From Oscheius dolichura (lineage: Eukaryota; Nematoda; Chromadorea; Rhabditida; Rhabditidae), in assembly GCA_932521035.1 (NCBI GenBank), contig OW051496.1:3782001-3846000 (forward strand): DNA of 64,000 bases. Direction: 5' to 3'. Shown here in pieces: positions 24,709 through 37,162 of this stretch. Position 1 is the first letter of the stretch; every line of letters begins with the position of its first letter. The notes below the pieces were generated by a model. That model was not told the DNA's origin. It searched no databases and saw only the letters and a list, made by a program, of their open reading frames with translations. The position numbers and the translations under genes were made by a program.

Positions 24709-27097
24709 CTAGGGCGAGTGGACGACGGGCGGGATATCCGACGGCGAGGGGTGCCGCTCCGCCGAGCCCGAGTCCCGTCCCTCGGCACTGGAATGGCTCT
24801 CGCTGCTCAAGGGCAGCCCGGCCTTCTTCGTCTGGCTGTAGGGCGGCTGGATGGCCTTCTGCTCGTAGTAGCGGTCGGCCGAGGGCAGCTCCTTCGTCGG
24901 CCGGAACAGATAATGGAAACTCTAGAAAATGGCAGATTTAAAGGACTAGAAGAGGGAGAGAGTACCGTATCCTCGCGGGAGTACTGTATCCATTTGTAGA
25001 CAAAGAAGATGGGAATGGGCAGGACGGAGCCGAGATTGATGATCCAGCCGAGAACCTCAGCCCAGGCGGGATAGACGTAAGTGGCTCCCTGCTTGTCCAA
25101 CGCGATGGTGAAGGGAATACTGCGATTGAGCAGTTGGCCGGCGATGACCAGAGCCAGGGCGGGACAGAGCACGGCCCAAAAGACGACAAAAATCGGCGAT
25201 CGGGGACTCAACCAGCGGCCAAAGCCCGAGAAACGGGACTCGCCTCTCATCTCCGTCAAATCTTGTTTAATCTGTCGCCAGCCGTAGAACGAAATGACCA
25301 GGGCCTCGCCGGCGACGACGACACACGAACACGTCGAACCGGTAAACTCATCCAACAAATTGAACCAATAATACCCGGCCTGAAAAGTTCTTTGTTGAAG
25401 AAAGCGCGCACCTGCACCCGTAACATCTCGGCAGCTGCAGCATTAGTTATTTGCTTCAAAAGATGGCGCACTGCCGAGATGTTACGGGTGCGGCAAACCC
25501 AAACAATGGGTGGAAAAAGAGACTGACATCGGTCACCATGGGAATTCCACAGAGAAAACAAACGGCACAAGTGAGACAGGTCACCAGCCATCTCTTCTTT
25601 CGCGTCTTCGGCACGCAGTCAAAAATCATCCCGGTAAATGTTTCAACCAGTGCTGAAAGGGGGGCCATTTTAGATAAAACGGGGGCATACCAATTTCACT
25701 GGAGACGCCCAAAAAGAAGAGCATGAGGAAGAAGAGAGCATTCCAGAGCCAGGGAGCCTTCATGGTGGAGGTGGCTTCGGGGTAGACGATAAAGGCCAGA
25801 GCCGGGCCGCTGTCCACCACCTCGGGGATGGATTTGCCGCTGAGTTCGGAAAGATGGCCGAGGATGGAGAAGCTGGCCACGCCGCCAATCACACTCATCA
25901 GAGTGTCGCCGAAGATCACAATCAACACGTCCTAAAGAATTGTTGGGTCTCGAGACGAAAAGTGAAAGAGTACCCGGAAGAAGTTGTTGCTCTTCCTACT
26001 GTAGCTGCTCAACGAGATCAGGCCGCCGTAGCCGATATTCATCGAGAACATGAGCTGCTTCAGGGCGGCGGCCCACGTGCCGACTGACAAGATTTTGGAG
26101 AAATCCGGCTGGAAGAGGTAGTAGTCGAGGCCCTTCTTGGCACCGCTCAGAGTAATCCCGCGGACGAAGAGGATACAGACAATGATGTAGGGGAAGGGCA
26201 CGATCACGTACGAGAGGTAGCCCATGATGTGGATTCCCTTGAGCAGAATGGCACACGTCATCAGCCACAGCAGGGCCAGGGCACCCACGATGGGCCAGTT
26301 GAAGGCGTGGAAGTCCATGATTCCCGTTGAGCGCGTCGTCATATAGTTGCTGAAATATGGCAAATATGTTAAAAAGAAGAGAGCAGCGTACGTGAAGAAT
26401 TCTTCGGTGGCTCCCTTGGTGGTGTTGTGGAAGTCGGCGGTGCAGTTGCCCCGGTAGAAATAGGGAGTGGAGATGTTCTCGGCGCGGCAGTCGGCGACAT
26501 CCCGCGACTGGACACAATTCTCCGTATTCCACCAGTTGTTGCACTCGGTCCATCGCCAGCTCTCGCCGCTGACGACCCACGAGAAATAGACACCACACCA
26601 GGCAATAATGACACAGTAGTAGACGGACAACGAGATCGAGTTGATGACCATCGACCAGCCGATTCCTGACACGAAAAGAGAGTTACAAAACAACAAGAGG
26701 CTACCTCTCATTCCGGCAGCATAGCGTCCCAGCGCCAGTCCGGGTCCGCTCCTCGAGTACTGGCCGATCATAAACTCCGCGTAGACCATCGGCAGTCCGA
26801 AGAAAAGAGCACAGATCAGGTAGGGGATCTGGAAGGCCGCTCCGCCATTCTCATAGGCCACGTAGGGGAATCGCCAGATATTTCCGAGACCCACGGCCAG
26901 TCCCAGAGCCGTCAGGATGAATTGGAACTGATTGCCCCATTGGCTACGGTCCTCCTCTCCTCCTCCCTCTTTCTCAGTCGTCACCGAATGCTCCGTGCTT
27001 CCGTGGTGGGTCGTGTCTTTCGAACTGCGATCTGAAACAAAGAGAGAAATGGTGATCAAGTAGCAATAAAAAGAATAAACAGACCAGCAGCTGCCAT
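24709..27097 (-). CDS. SLC6 sodium-dependent transporter (copy 1)
   Basis: A sodium- and chloride-coupled transporter of amino acids or related small molecules at the plasma membrane. From 27097 a tiny first exon joins a charged N-terminus and then SQWGNQFQFILTALG. TM1 reads AVGLGNIWRFPY with Gly where monoamine transporters have Asp, which argues against a monoamine substrate. A long extracellular loop carries a Cys pair (TECNNWWNTENC). The TM6-8 region includes LMFSMNIGYGGLISLSSY. The remaining exons give SFYGWRQIKQDL and FVYKWIQY near the end, then a cytoplasmic tail (SFHYLFRPTKELP) and stop at 24709. Twelve membrane segments are accounted for. One intron holds a fold-back MITE. First of three tandem paralogues and the most diverged; its first exon lies in a repeat shared with the 3' end of copy 2. 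Confidence 0.88.
25406..25494. mobile_element. Fold-back MITE, GCACCCGTAA family, copy 2
   Basis: Nearly perfect inverted termini GCACCCGTAACATCTCGGCAG (left at 25414-25434, right at 25471-25491) around a loop of about 36 bp. It lies in an intron of the SLC6 gene between the exon ending PMVTD and the exon beginning AGYYWFN. Confidence 0.85.
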
Positions 27098-27200
27098 AGT
27101 TGAAAGACGAAAGGGGAGAGAATAAATAGAAGCGGCTTTATTCGGCTAGACCGTAACTTTACAAGATTTGACCGGGAGAGTAGACTAGAAAATACACAGA
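27080..27200. repeat. Direct repeat, SLC6 spacer (copy a)
   Basis: About 120 bp that matches 27630-27750 in the same orientation at most positions, including AGAAGCGGCTTTATTCG. It contains the proposed start codon of SLC6 copy 1. Confidence 0.8.
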
Positions 27201-27629
27201 TATCCGACAGTTTTTTTTGTAAAAATTCAAAAAAATGGGAAGTTATTCTATGGCCACTGTAACTTTTCAATAGCAACTGCGACGCTAAGATACGTTCAAT
27301 GGGGCAGTCTGTTGAGGCCGGCATCCAAGGACCCGGCACATTTCAAAATGTGTGAACTGATGGGAGGAAAAGTTTCCCGTTATCGTTTCCCGTTTGTTTG
27401 TAATGCCGAGGGGACTCTTTTATATAAATTTTCCGAAAATATCGCTCTGCCTGAAGCCCTAGGGCGTCGCGCACCTTGACTGCGACTCATTGTATCATTT
27501 ACCAAGACAGACATGATTTGTTCATTGCGCGTGCAATTGTTAGACGCCGCCTCTCTATTCGATTGTTTCTTTCAAGTTTTCTACTATTTCCAAACGCGCA
27601 ATTTGTATACAGCAACAATAAAAACAAAC

Positions 27630-27750
27630 GAACCAACAGCTGGCATAGTTGAAAGACGAAATGGAAGAGAATGACTAGAAGCGGCTTTATTCGACTAGAC
27701 AGTAACTTTACAAGATTTAACCAAAATAGTTGACAAGAAAATTAGACAGG
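27630..27750. repeat. Direct repeat, SLC6 spacer (copy b)
   Basis: Partner of 27080-27200. It includes the stop codon and 3' untranslated region of SLC6 copy 2 (minus strand, stop at 27742). The pair marks one boundary of the tandem duplication. Confidence 0.8.
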
Positions 27751-30062
27751 CAGGTCTCGGAGACGGATTGACTGGACTTGGGCTGCTCGGGTACTCTGGA
27801 GGGCCATTTCTTCGGGGACGGGCATGCCACGGTCCTTGTAGTACCGATCGTAGGAGGGAAGGTCTTTGGAAGGACGGAAGAGGTAGTGGAAGGGCTGAAA
27901 GGATACTTTAGAGGGACGAGGCACAACTATTACGATTCCGCGCTTCCGGAACTGTATCCATTTGTAGATGAAGAAGGCCGGGATGGGAAGCAGGGCTCCC
28001 AAGTTGAGGAACCATCCGAATATCTCGGCCACCGCCGGGAAGACGTACTCTTTTCCCTTGTCAATATCAATCTTGAAGGGAACTTCTCTTCTCAGCTGGA
28101 GGACGGCGATGAACAGGGTCAGGATGGGGCATACGGTGGCCCAAGAGATGCCATAGAGGGGAGAACGCGGCCCAATCCACCTCTTCCAATCATTATATCG
28201 CGGTTCTCCTCTCATTTCTATCAAGTCCATTTTTATCTGTCGCCAGCCGTAGAACGAAAGGATTCCGATTTCGGAAGCGGCTATAATACAAGCACAGGTA
28301 GAGCCGGTAAACTCCTCGAACAGACTGAACCAGTAGAATCCGGCCTGAAAAGAAATATCGTTATCATCTCTGCGCATGGCTTAAAACTCACATAAGTAGC
28401 CATTAGTAGAGCAATCAGTTGACAAGTTCCACAAGTCAGGAGAGTTATCATCCACTTCTTCTTCTTCATCGAAGGGAGACAGTCAGCTATCATTCCGGTG
28501 AAGACCTCTACCAGGGCTAAATACCTCTTTCCGTTTCTTTTCTCCTCAAGAGATTACCAATTTCACTTGTAACTCCCAAGAAGAAGAGCATCAAAAAGAA
28601 GAGAGCCTGCCATAGGCCGGGAGCCGTCATGGTTGATAGGGCCTCGGGGTAGACGATAAAGGCCAGAGCCGGGCCTGAGGTGACGACTTTGTCAATTGTC
28701 TGGCCGGTCAAGGTGGCCAGCGAGCCTAAAATTGAAAAACTGGCAACTCCTCCTATAAGACTCATGGTCGTATCTCCAAAAATAACAATTAACGAATCCT
28801 GAACTTGGCTATAGGATATAGAAAGGGGGGTCCTACCCGGAAGAAGTTATTGCTCGGCTTACTGTAGCTGCTCAGGGAGATCAATCCACCGTACCCGATA
28901 CTCATCGAGAACATCAACTGCTTCAAGGCGGCGGCCCAAGTATCCCCGTGGAGGAGTTTGGAGAAGTCCGGTTTGAAGAGGTAGTACTGTATGCCGAGCC
29001 AGGCTCCCTTCAGGGTGATTCCTCGGACGAAGAGGATACAGACGATGATGTAGGGGAAGGGCACGATCACATAGGAAAAGTAGCCCATAATAGTGATTCC
29101 CTTGATCAAGATGAGAGAAGTTACGAGCCAAATAAAGACAAGTGCGCCGAGAATGGGCCAGTTGAATCCTTGCAGATCTCCTATCCCACTGGATCGGGTT
29201 GTTATATAATTTCTGAAACATTTCTCAAAAATTAGAGAGATTTTTCCCCACGTGAAGAACTCTTCAGCTGCCTGTTTAGTATGCGGATTCTCGAAGGCTA
29301 CGCAGCTACCATTAAAATAGTACGGGAGGCTCGGATCGGTACAGCTGGCCAGGTTATTCTGGGAGAAGCAATGCACGGTGTTCCACCAGTTGCCACATTC
29401 CGTCCACAGGTGGCTTTGGCCACTGAATACCCACGCGAGGTAGACCCCGGCCCAGGCAATGATTATCGAGTAGTAGATAGACACGGAGATGGCGTTGACA
29501 GTCATACACCAACCGACTCCTGAAATTGAGATAATAAGCTCTTTTTTGAATAATTTTAGTATCAGCTCTAGGTTTTATAGAAAACGATTGAGAATGTAGG
29601 TATTGCGACATCTTCTTCTTTACCTCTAAATCCAGCAGCATATCTTCCTATAACGAGTCCGGGCCCGCTCCTCGAATACTGTCCCATCATGAACTCAGCG
29701 TAGACCATTGGCAGTCCAAAAGTGAGGCCACAACAGAGATAAGGAATCAGGAAGGCCGCTCCTCCATTTTCATAAGCGACGTAGGGGAATCTCCAGATAT
29801 TCCCGAGACCCACAGCCAGTCCAACGGCACTCAAAATGAACTGGAACTGATTTCCCCATTGGGAACGCTGGACTTCTCCTGGTTTGACTGAAAGAAAGGG
29901 GAATATTCCTGCTATCGAGCCAATCAGACCTTCCTTTCCATTACATGGCGCGCTGATCTCACTGTGGACCTTATTCGAGGCTCGGTGTGAAAAGGAAGAA
30001 GAGAATTCTGTCAAAGGATGGGAACATTAACGGAATTGAGGATACTTACCTTCTCCAGCCAT
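27742..30062 (-). CDS. SLC6 sodium-dependent transporter (copy 2)
   Basis: The same family as the gene at 24709. ATG 30062 gives a short first exon (MAGEG), then a Ser-rich N-terminal exon and VQRSQWGNQFQFILSAVG. TM1 is again AVGLGNIWRFPY with Gly at the monoamine Asp position. Other landmarks are YAEFMMGQYSRSGPG, TECGNWWNTVHCF in the second extracellular loop, NYITTRSSGIGD, LMFSMSIGYGGLISLSSY and SEIGILSFYGWRQIK. The tail ends LRDLPV at 27742. It is much closer to copy 3 than to copy 1, so the second duplication is younger. Intron positions are shared across all three. The substrate cannot be read from the sequence; glycine, GABA or betaine-type transport is possible. Confidence 0.88.
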
Positions 30063-31124
30063 AGCAAAGACCAAGAAGAAGAGCCCAAGTTGATTGACTG
30101 AAAGTTTACAACTTCCCGGACTGACACTGGAACGAGAAAAGGTGCTAGCTATTCTTATAAAGAATAAATGAAAAAAAATAAAGAGGATCGCTGCCTGTAA
30201 ACATTGTGATACTTTCGAGCCTTTTTCCAATTAGATGGGATCCAACATGGAATGTTGCACTCAGCCAGCCAGCCACCGTTACCCTCGGGTCAATTCTGGG
30301 AACTGATGCGCAAAAGTGCTGAAAAAAGAGAGCCTAACAGTATCGCAACCTTTGTGAGCTGGTGAATAAAAAGCAAAATTGAAACTTGGAACATTTCAAT
30401 GGCACTGCTATTGCGCAATTGATTCATCTTTCTTTTTGCACTGACAACAAAGCAAAAAGACGGTTGACTCTTATTTCTAAGTCGGCCAGACATGGGGATA
30501 GATCCTTCTATCAGGCAAAATAAAGCAAAACAATAGTATTAGTAACATATAACTATTGCGAAATCTGGCAATGGCACCGTGTACTGTACATTCTGATTCC
30601 ATTTGTTTTGAATTTGGCAGGCTTATGGGATACAGAGGTACGAAAGAAGAACTCCCCTTGTCTTGGGCTGGTTTGAGAGGAAAAGAGGAGATTGAGGGCT
30701 ATTTTTTCAAGGAAATTCCCAGGCTATACAGTCGACAATCTTCGGTCCTTTGTGACGTTTTCGGCCTGTTCCCAGCGGGTACAAATAAAAGCTATCTTTA
30801 GATCAATATTTCAGGGGGAATTTTGTGTTTTGCATGGGATTTAAGTTTCCCCTTTCAGTACGAACATTTAGTTCACACACGGTAAAGCTTCCTTCAACAC
30901 GTTATGCGGAAATTTCCCATTTTCTCCTGCAAGTTTATCCAACAAAGGCCTATCTTCGCACAAGTCCTTCCAAAATGTTGTCGTTGTTTAGTAAAGAGGT
31001 TGAGATACAAGCAGATTTATTCTTTCCTTGATCGAAATGAGAGCTTTTTAGCGGGAAAGATACAGGCACGAAAAAAATAGAAAAGAAAAAGATTTGTACA
31101 CGTTCAAGTAACACGACGGGGGAA
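30063..31124. other. Spacer between SLC6 copies 2 and 3
   Basis: No gene recognised. It should contain the promoter of SLC6 copy 2 (minus strand). Open frames here lack family motifs. Confidence 0.5.
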
Positions 31125-33649
31125 TTACTCGGAGAGGTTTCGACCAGAAGAAGACGGGATCCGGACTACGGCGGTGCTACGAAGGGCCATTTCTTCTGGA
31201 TCCGGCATCTCGTGGTCCTTGTAGTACCGATCATAAGAGGGAAGATCTTTAGATGGACGGAAGAGGTAGTGGAAGGGCTGAAAGAAGATTTTAGAGGGAA
31301 ATGTAGGAAACATACAATTCCACGCTTCCTGAACTGGATCCATTTGTAGATGAAAAAGGCTGGGATGGGAATAAGAGCTCCCAAATCGAGGAACCATCCG
31401 AATATCTCGGCCAGCACGGGGAAGACATAGATCCGACTGTCGTCCATTTTTATGCTGAAGGGAATCGATCTCCTCAGTTGGAGCACGGCGATGACGACGG
31501 CAAGGATGGGGCAGACGGTAGCCCAGAAGATACCGTAGAGAGGGGAACGTGGTCCGATCCACCGCTTCCATCCGCCGTAGCGAGGTTCTCCCCTCATTTC
31601 TATCAGATCCACTTTTATCTGTCTCCAGCCATAGAACGATAGGATTCCGATTTCTGAAGCGGCAACGACACAAGCACACGTGGAACCGGTGAACTCTTCG
31701 AATAAGGCGAACCAATACCAACCAGCCTGAAATAAGGCGCAAATTGAAGGAAGTTCTGTACTGAAGGGGTTTATCAGTTTTATACGATATCTGAACAATA
31801 AAAATTTTGTTTTATCGCCCAAATAAACTTTGGAGGCGTGGATTTTCTATTATTCTTCTTGGTGTGGAATAAACAAAAGGAAAGTGAGCAAATACCCAAG
31901 GAGCAGTAGTTCTAATGAGACTCACATAAGTGACCATGAGAAGAGCAGCTAGCTGGCAGCCTCCACAAGTCAACAGAGTTATCAGCCACTTTCTCTTCTT
32001 CGTCGAGGGGAAACAGTCATTAATCATACCCGTGAAGACCTCCACAAGAGCTAAACCACCCGAATTAGCCCAGCTTGCATCGGAAAACATTACCAATCTC
32101 ACTGGTTATTCCCAAAAAGAATAGCATGAGAAAGAAGAGAGCATTCCAGAGCCAGGGGACACTCATCATGGAGATGGCCTCGGGGTAGACGATGAAGGCG
32201 AGGGCTGTTCCCGAAGAGACGACTTTGTCGATTGTCTGGTTGGTCAGGGTGGCCAGATAGCCGAGGATAGAGAAACTGGCCACTCCTCCAATTAAACTCA
32301 TCAAGGTATCACCGAAAATCACAATCAACGAATCCTGAATCCTGTTTTAGGGAATAAAGAGGGGTCCTACCCGGAAGAAGTTATTGCTCGGCTTACTGTA
32401 GCTGCTCAAGGAGATCAATCCACCGTACCCGATACTCATCGAGAACATCAACTGCTTCAGGGCGGCGGCCCAAGTATCCCCGTGGAGGAGTTTGGAGAAG
32501 TCCGGCTTGAAGAGGTAGTACTGTATGCCGAGCCAGGCTCCCTTCAGGGTGATTCCTCGCACGAAGAGGATACAGACGATGATGTAGGGGAAGGGCACGA
32601 TCACATAGGAAAAGTAGCCCATAATAGTGATTCCCTTGATAAGGATCAAGGCTGTGATTATCCAGAGGAAGACAAGAGCACCAAGAACCGGCCAGTTGAA
32701 GCCTTGAATATCGGTTATTCCACTGGATCTCGCCGTTATATAGTTCCTAAAGTATTCCCCATGAATCATCCTGACTTTCGCTTACGTGAAGAATTCTTCT
32801 GCCGCTTGTTTTGCCGACGGGTTATGAATATAGTTACAGGTTCCATTGAAATAGAACGGACGCTGGGGAATATTGCCGCAATAGGCCAGATTGCTGCTCT
32901 GGGAGAAGCAACGCGCCGTGTTCCACCAGTTGCCACACTCTGTCCACTTCCAGCTCTGGCCACTGAATACCCAAGCGAGGTAGACCCCGGCCCAGGCAAT
33001 AATGACACAGTAGTAGATGGCTACGGAGATGGCATTGACAGTCATACACCAGCCGACTCCTGAAATTAGAAAGTTCAATAACTCTTTTTGGAACTATTCT
33101 GATATCTATTTATAGCAGTCTAATAAAACTTGCCATTATGTGCCATTAGAATGTTTTTAGAAAATAATGTTTTCAGTTATTTCCATTCAAAAGAGGATGT
33201 CTTACCTCTAAATCCAGCAGCATATCTTCCTATAACGAGTCCGGGCCCACTCCTCGAATACTGTCCCATCATGAACTCCGCGTAGACCATTGGCAGTCCA
33301 AAAGTGAGGCCACAACAGAGATAAGGAATCAGGAAGGCCGCTCCTCCATTTTCATAAGCGACGTAGGGGAATCTCCAGATATTTCCGAGACCCACAGCCA
33401 GTCCAACGGCACTCAAAATGAACTGGAACTGATTTCCCCATTGGGAACGCTGAACTTCTCCTGTTACTTTATCTGAATTGGAGTTATTTCCTGGGTTTTC
33501 TAGAGAATTAGACCTTCTCGTTCATTGAAGGGCACGCTGATCTCGCTGTTAACCTTGTTCGTGGCTCTGTGAGGCGAAGTTGGGGGCGATGCCACTGAAG
33601 AAGAAGAAAGAATTGGGGACTAGGAGGGAGACTTACCTTCTATGGACAT
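31125..33649 (-). CDS. SLC6 sodium-dependent transporter (copy 3)
   Basis: ATG 33649 begins MSIE, followed by an exon PPTSPHRATNKVNSEIS that clearly matches the N-terminal exon of copy 2, then VQRSQWGNQFQ. It contains AVGLGNIWRFPY, TECGNWWNTARCF, NYITARSSGITD, LMFSMSIGYGGLISLSSY and SEIGILSFYGWRQIKVDL. The C-terminal exon encodes PFHYLFRPSKDLPSYDRYY and stops at 31125. The exon near 32390-32700 and its counterpart near 28850-29160 are almost identical in DNA, suggesting recent duplication or gene conversion. Intact throughout in this reading. Confidence 0.88.
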
Positions 33650-34722
33650 GGCGGAGAGAAGAGAAGGGCGACAAGTTGATCACTGAAAGGGAATTTTTCT
33701 GCTCTTCAAACGTTATAGAAAAACAGACGAGAATAATAAAGAATAATTGAAAAAGAAAATATTTAACAGTTTGTCTTTTGAGAAATGGGCGCAACTGATT
33801 CATCCGCCTCCCCCTTTCTAGACCAACATCATAAATTCTCCACTGTTTTGACAAAATGAGGAGCCAAATTCTAGTGATCAACTGCCTCCAAGAAAATATT
33901 ATTTTATGAGGAAGTTGAACCATTCTTTGCGGCTGATGAATTGAATGAACGGCCGGAGGAACTCGACGAGAGGAGCTTATTATCAAAGTGGCGTCGAATG
34001 ACTGACACCCTCTTTCTCCCTTCGCTGGCTCATTTTACATTCTGACAACATTTTCATTGAAAGAACGACGAGAGAGGTAAAACACTGATCGGGAAGGGGA
34101 GCATAAGTTCTTACTCCAATCCTGAAACCTTTAGAACAGAATAAAGAGGGCAATATCGGGCTGGGAACAATTTCCTTTGCTTTTCTCATCAGGAACATCC
34201 TGCCCTTCTCCGTTACGCTTTCTTCGAGAAATTCACGTCACTTTGTTAATTATTTTTCTTGTTTGGACCATCCTATGAAACAGGGAATATTTCAATTGGT
34301 CGTCGAGTTTTTGCCTCGTCAAAACTTTTAGTACAATGTGCATTGTTCTTTGAGGGATTACTTTCCCTTATTGCATCCTCCGCGGTTATGAATGAAAAGA
34401 ACAACGAAAGAAGGAATGAGGAGGAGCCGGCTGATGAATTATTACGGGGACATATAATTACAATGAGCTGTCTCTCGCCGCCCGTTCTACAACAAAAATC
34501 ATCTAGCGAGTCCTTTAAATTTATTTGGGAAAAGGCTGGCAGCCGGAGAAACGGCAACACAGAAATGGGAATGCATCTTTGGAAAACAACGGCTGACGAA
34601 GGCCCGGCATGTAAGCATTCGACGATGACGGGCAGAAGAAAGAGAAGAAAAGTAGTCAGAGAGGAGAACGAAACAGTACAAAAATGGCAGAAAAGGATCT
34701 GTTCCGGGAAGAAAGAAAGAGA
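33650..34722. other. Spacer, no gene recognised
   Basis: Upstream region of SLC6 copy 3. The long open frame that crosses it on the plus strand (from 34259) runs into a MITE and has low-complexity, Lys/Arg/Glu-rich content, so it is not called. Confidence 0.5.
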
Positions 34723-34820
34723 AGCGCCCGCACCCGTAAAATCTCGGCAGAATGAGAATTTATCAAGGAGCGGCGTTGAGCTAAAGAATCCCACAGCTGC
34801 CGAGGTTTTACGGGTGCGGC
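34723..34820. mobile_element. Fold-back MITE, GCACCCGTAA family, copy 3
   Basis: Inverted termini CGCACCCGTAAAATCTCGGC (left, up to 34750) and its near complement (34797-34820). About 98 bp, placed some 24 bp beyond the stop codon of the DUF273 gene. Confidence 0.85.
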
Positions 34821-34843
34821 ACAAGGTTCCTCAAATCGATCGA

Positions 34844-36681
34844 CTATCGTTTATCTTCAAATTTCAATCGCTTCGATATGTGTGCCATTTTCTTGTAGAA
34901 TTCTTTCTGTACATCTGCCCAGTACTGATCCAGAGCCTTTTGAACTTCTCCACTCCTTGAAATTAGGTTCAGATCATGGTTCCATGTCGTGTTCCTGGAC
35001 AACTTTGAGATTTTCAGGATATGGCTCTACCCGGAAACACATTTATCAAAGTCAAATGGTCCTATGACGGGGTCGTACCAATTGGCCGTGTTGCCATGTG
35101 TAGGTCTGGAAAAAGAACATTACGAAAGAAAAATGTCGGGGTGGGTTTCACCAAGGGTACAAATATTCCGCATTATTGTTATAGCTTCAATGTATCAGCT
35201 CCGTCTTTTATCAAGGAAACACCTAATTTCAACAATTTTCTCAATTTCGCGGCCTTCTACTTCAAAAATAAGAAAAATACAGTAATCCTCACCTGATAGG
35301 AAGTTGTTCTTTCCTATACGTTGCCCTGTTCCCCGTCTTCCATCCGTGAAACATGAAATCTCTGCTCGGATCCCAGATAGAATTTGTTGTCCACCCGTCT
35401 CTAGCCCATCCGGTTCCCTAAAACCTTCCAATTCCTTCTTTTTCTCCCTCAATCCAACCTTTCGAAGAATTCGAATACGGGGAAACTTCTCGATGGCTCC
35501 TAAAACAGCTCGGATGCATGATTCGTAGGCAAAGAGATCCTGGTACCCATTTGACTGATTCCACAGCTCCCGACATATTTTATACTCTTCTGGCCGGTCG
35601 CCGAAGACTTTTTCGGCTATGTAGATCTGATAAATAAGATGAAATAAAGAGCGCAAACCTCAATTGCTCCATTATCCGTGCCGTGGAAAGAGCTGGGCAG
35701 GCGATATTCATAATCGGCGAAACCTAGAAGGGTACAACATCGGAAAAGCTCTTCAATAATACTGTTGATACAGTAGTAAAAGCGTATAACAAAAAGTTAT
35801 AAAGCAGAATTGAAACAGAAAAAGAAGAGTGACCTTTGATGAATTCGAGGGAGTACGGCGTGTTCTTCAATAAATACGCTCCTGCCATAATCTCCTGGTT
35901 GTAGAATCGATCATAGAAGGTTACATCATGTTCGGGGCTGATGTATTCTTCTATTTTCCTGTAAAACTACGAATTTTATTGCCTAATTTCCTCAAAAATA
36001 GACCTATGATCTTTCGAAACCGTAATTAGCCAGTTTCTCTAGTTCAATTTGAAAATCCAGTCTAAAAAGTTTTTCAAACACTTTGAGGATTCCTCTACAT
36101 TCATTTAAAAAAGCCTTGGCTTGCAACTGGCTCCCAGAAGCCGTTCCCATACGTTGGGATGGGCCCCATACATTTTCGGAACCATCATTCTCTTTCCTGT
36201 GAATGTGAAATGACAGAAAACCGACCTTTTCGGATTCACCACTCCTATATCTGCATCCAAAAAGAGAATATAGTCATATTTGGGCAGAATCTCCTCCACA
36301 ACGCAGTGTCTTCGGAAGAATTTCTAGAATTTCTGGTCTTATCGAGAAGAAGACGGGGCTATACGTCTTTGTGAGGGCATCTTCCCCTATAATCAGCGGT
36401 ATCTGCCACTATTAGAGCGTATTCGTAGATTTGGGCATAACATCTCAACGAATCTGAAACATTTGTGGTTTATCCGGGCTTGAAAAGATGGTACCTAAAG
36501 CCCGGGTGTAGAATTGAGTGGAATTTGGCTCGACAACAACTACCATGGCTATTTGTGGTGCTGCCAGTGACAGTAGTTTTCTGTAGGGGAGGGAAGTGCC
36601 AAAGGAAAAGTCGCGGGAATTGAAGAGGACTAGAAGACAGAGAAGAAGCAACCCGCCGAAAATACAACGGGTTTTACTCAT
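34844..36681 (-). CDS. DUF273 family glycosyltransferase-like type II membrane protein
   Basis: Starts at 36681 with MSKTRCIFGG followed by a hydrophobic signal anchor (LLLLCLLVLF), as in Golgi enzymes. The exons then give MVVVVEPNSTQFYTRAL, CYAQIYEYALIVADT, RHCVVEEILPKYDYILFLD and DADIGVVNPKR (a DxD-type metal site). FYDRFYNQEIMAGAYLLKN, FADYEYRLPSSFHGTDNGA, DLFAYESCIRA, WDPSRDFMFHGWK and finally VQKALDQYWADVQKEFYKK follow. This order and these motifs match the nematode DUF273 family, which resembles GMA12/MNN10-type galactosyl or mannosyl transferases. About 380 residues from roughly ten exons, including a 260-bp intron between NPKR and KIEEY. The donor and acceptor sugars are unknown. Confidence 0.85.
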
Positions 36682-37162
36682 GGTTTCATTCAGCAGCAGG
36701 ATTCAGCCGAATGGATAGCCGTTGTCAAACATTTATGGGGTTGTTTCACTCCTGTCGAAGCGTTGCCGAGCAGCATCGTGGAGGTTGCTCAAAAGGAGAG
36801 GCACAGCCTTCTAGTGGCCGAGCAGTGTGTAACAGCCTCCCGCAACGGTCCTTGGTGCGACCCCCCATGTCCGGTCCAAGTGCTACCCCTTTTTTTGCGG
36901 AAAGTTATGTAACATCGAAATTTTTCGACGCTTACTCGCCGTTACCTAAAATGAGTTGCTGCGGCTCACCGGAATACTTTCTGAGAATGTCCAGCATGTT
37001 GATCGAAAGGGAATTTCCTGAAAAATTAAAGCGACCCCCGTTTATGGGGGGTGGCAGTCGACGTTTCCCACGTAAAATTGCCAAAATATGCTATAAATGA
37101 GCTAAAAATACATAAAATGGCCCATTTCGGCCGTAAACATATTTTGCTACCCCCCTACCATA

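Noticed and set aside
34259-34960. Long plus-strand open frame of 233 codons
   Set aside because: Low-complexity content; it crosses a fold-back MITE and the antisense of the DUF273 last exon.
36711-37100. 129-codon open frame after the DUF273 gene
   Set aside because: No recognised motif or splice context; it leads toward the palindromic repeat.
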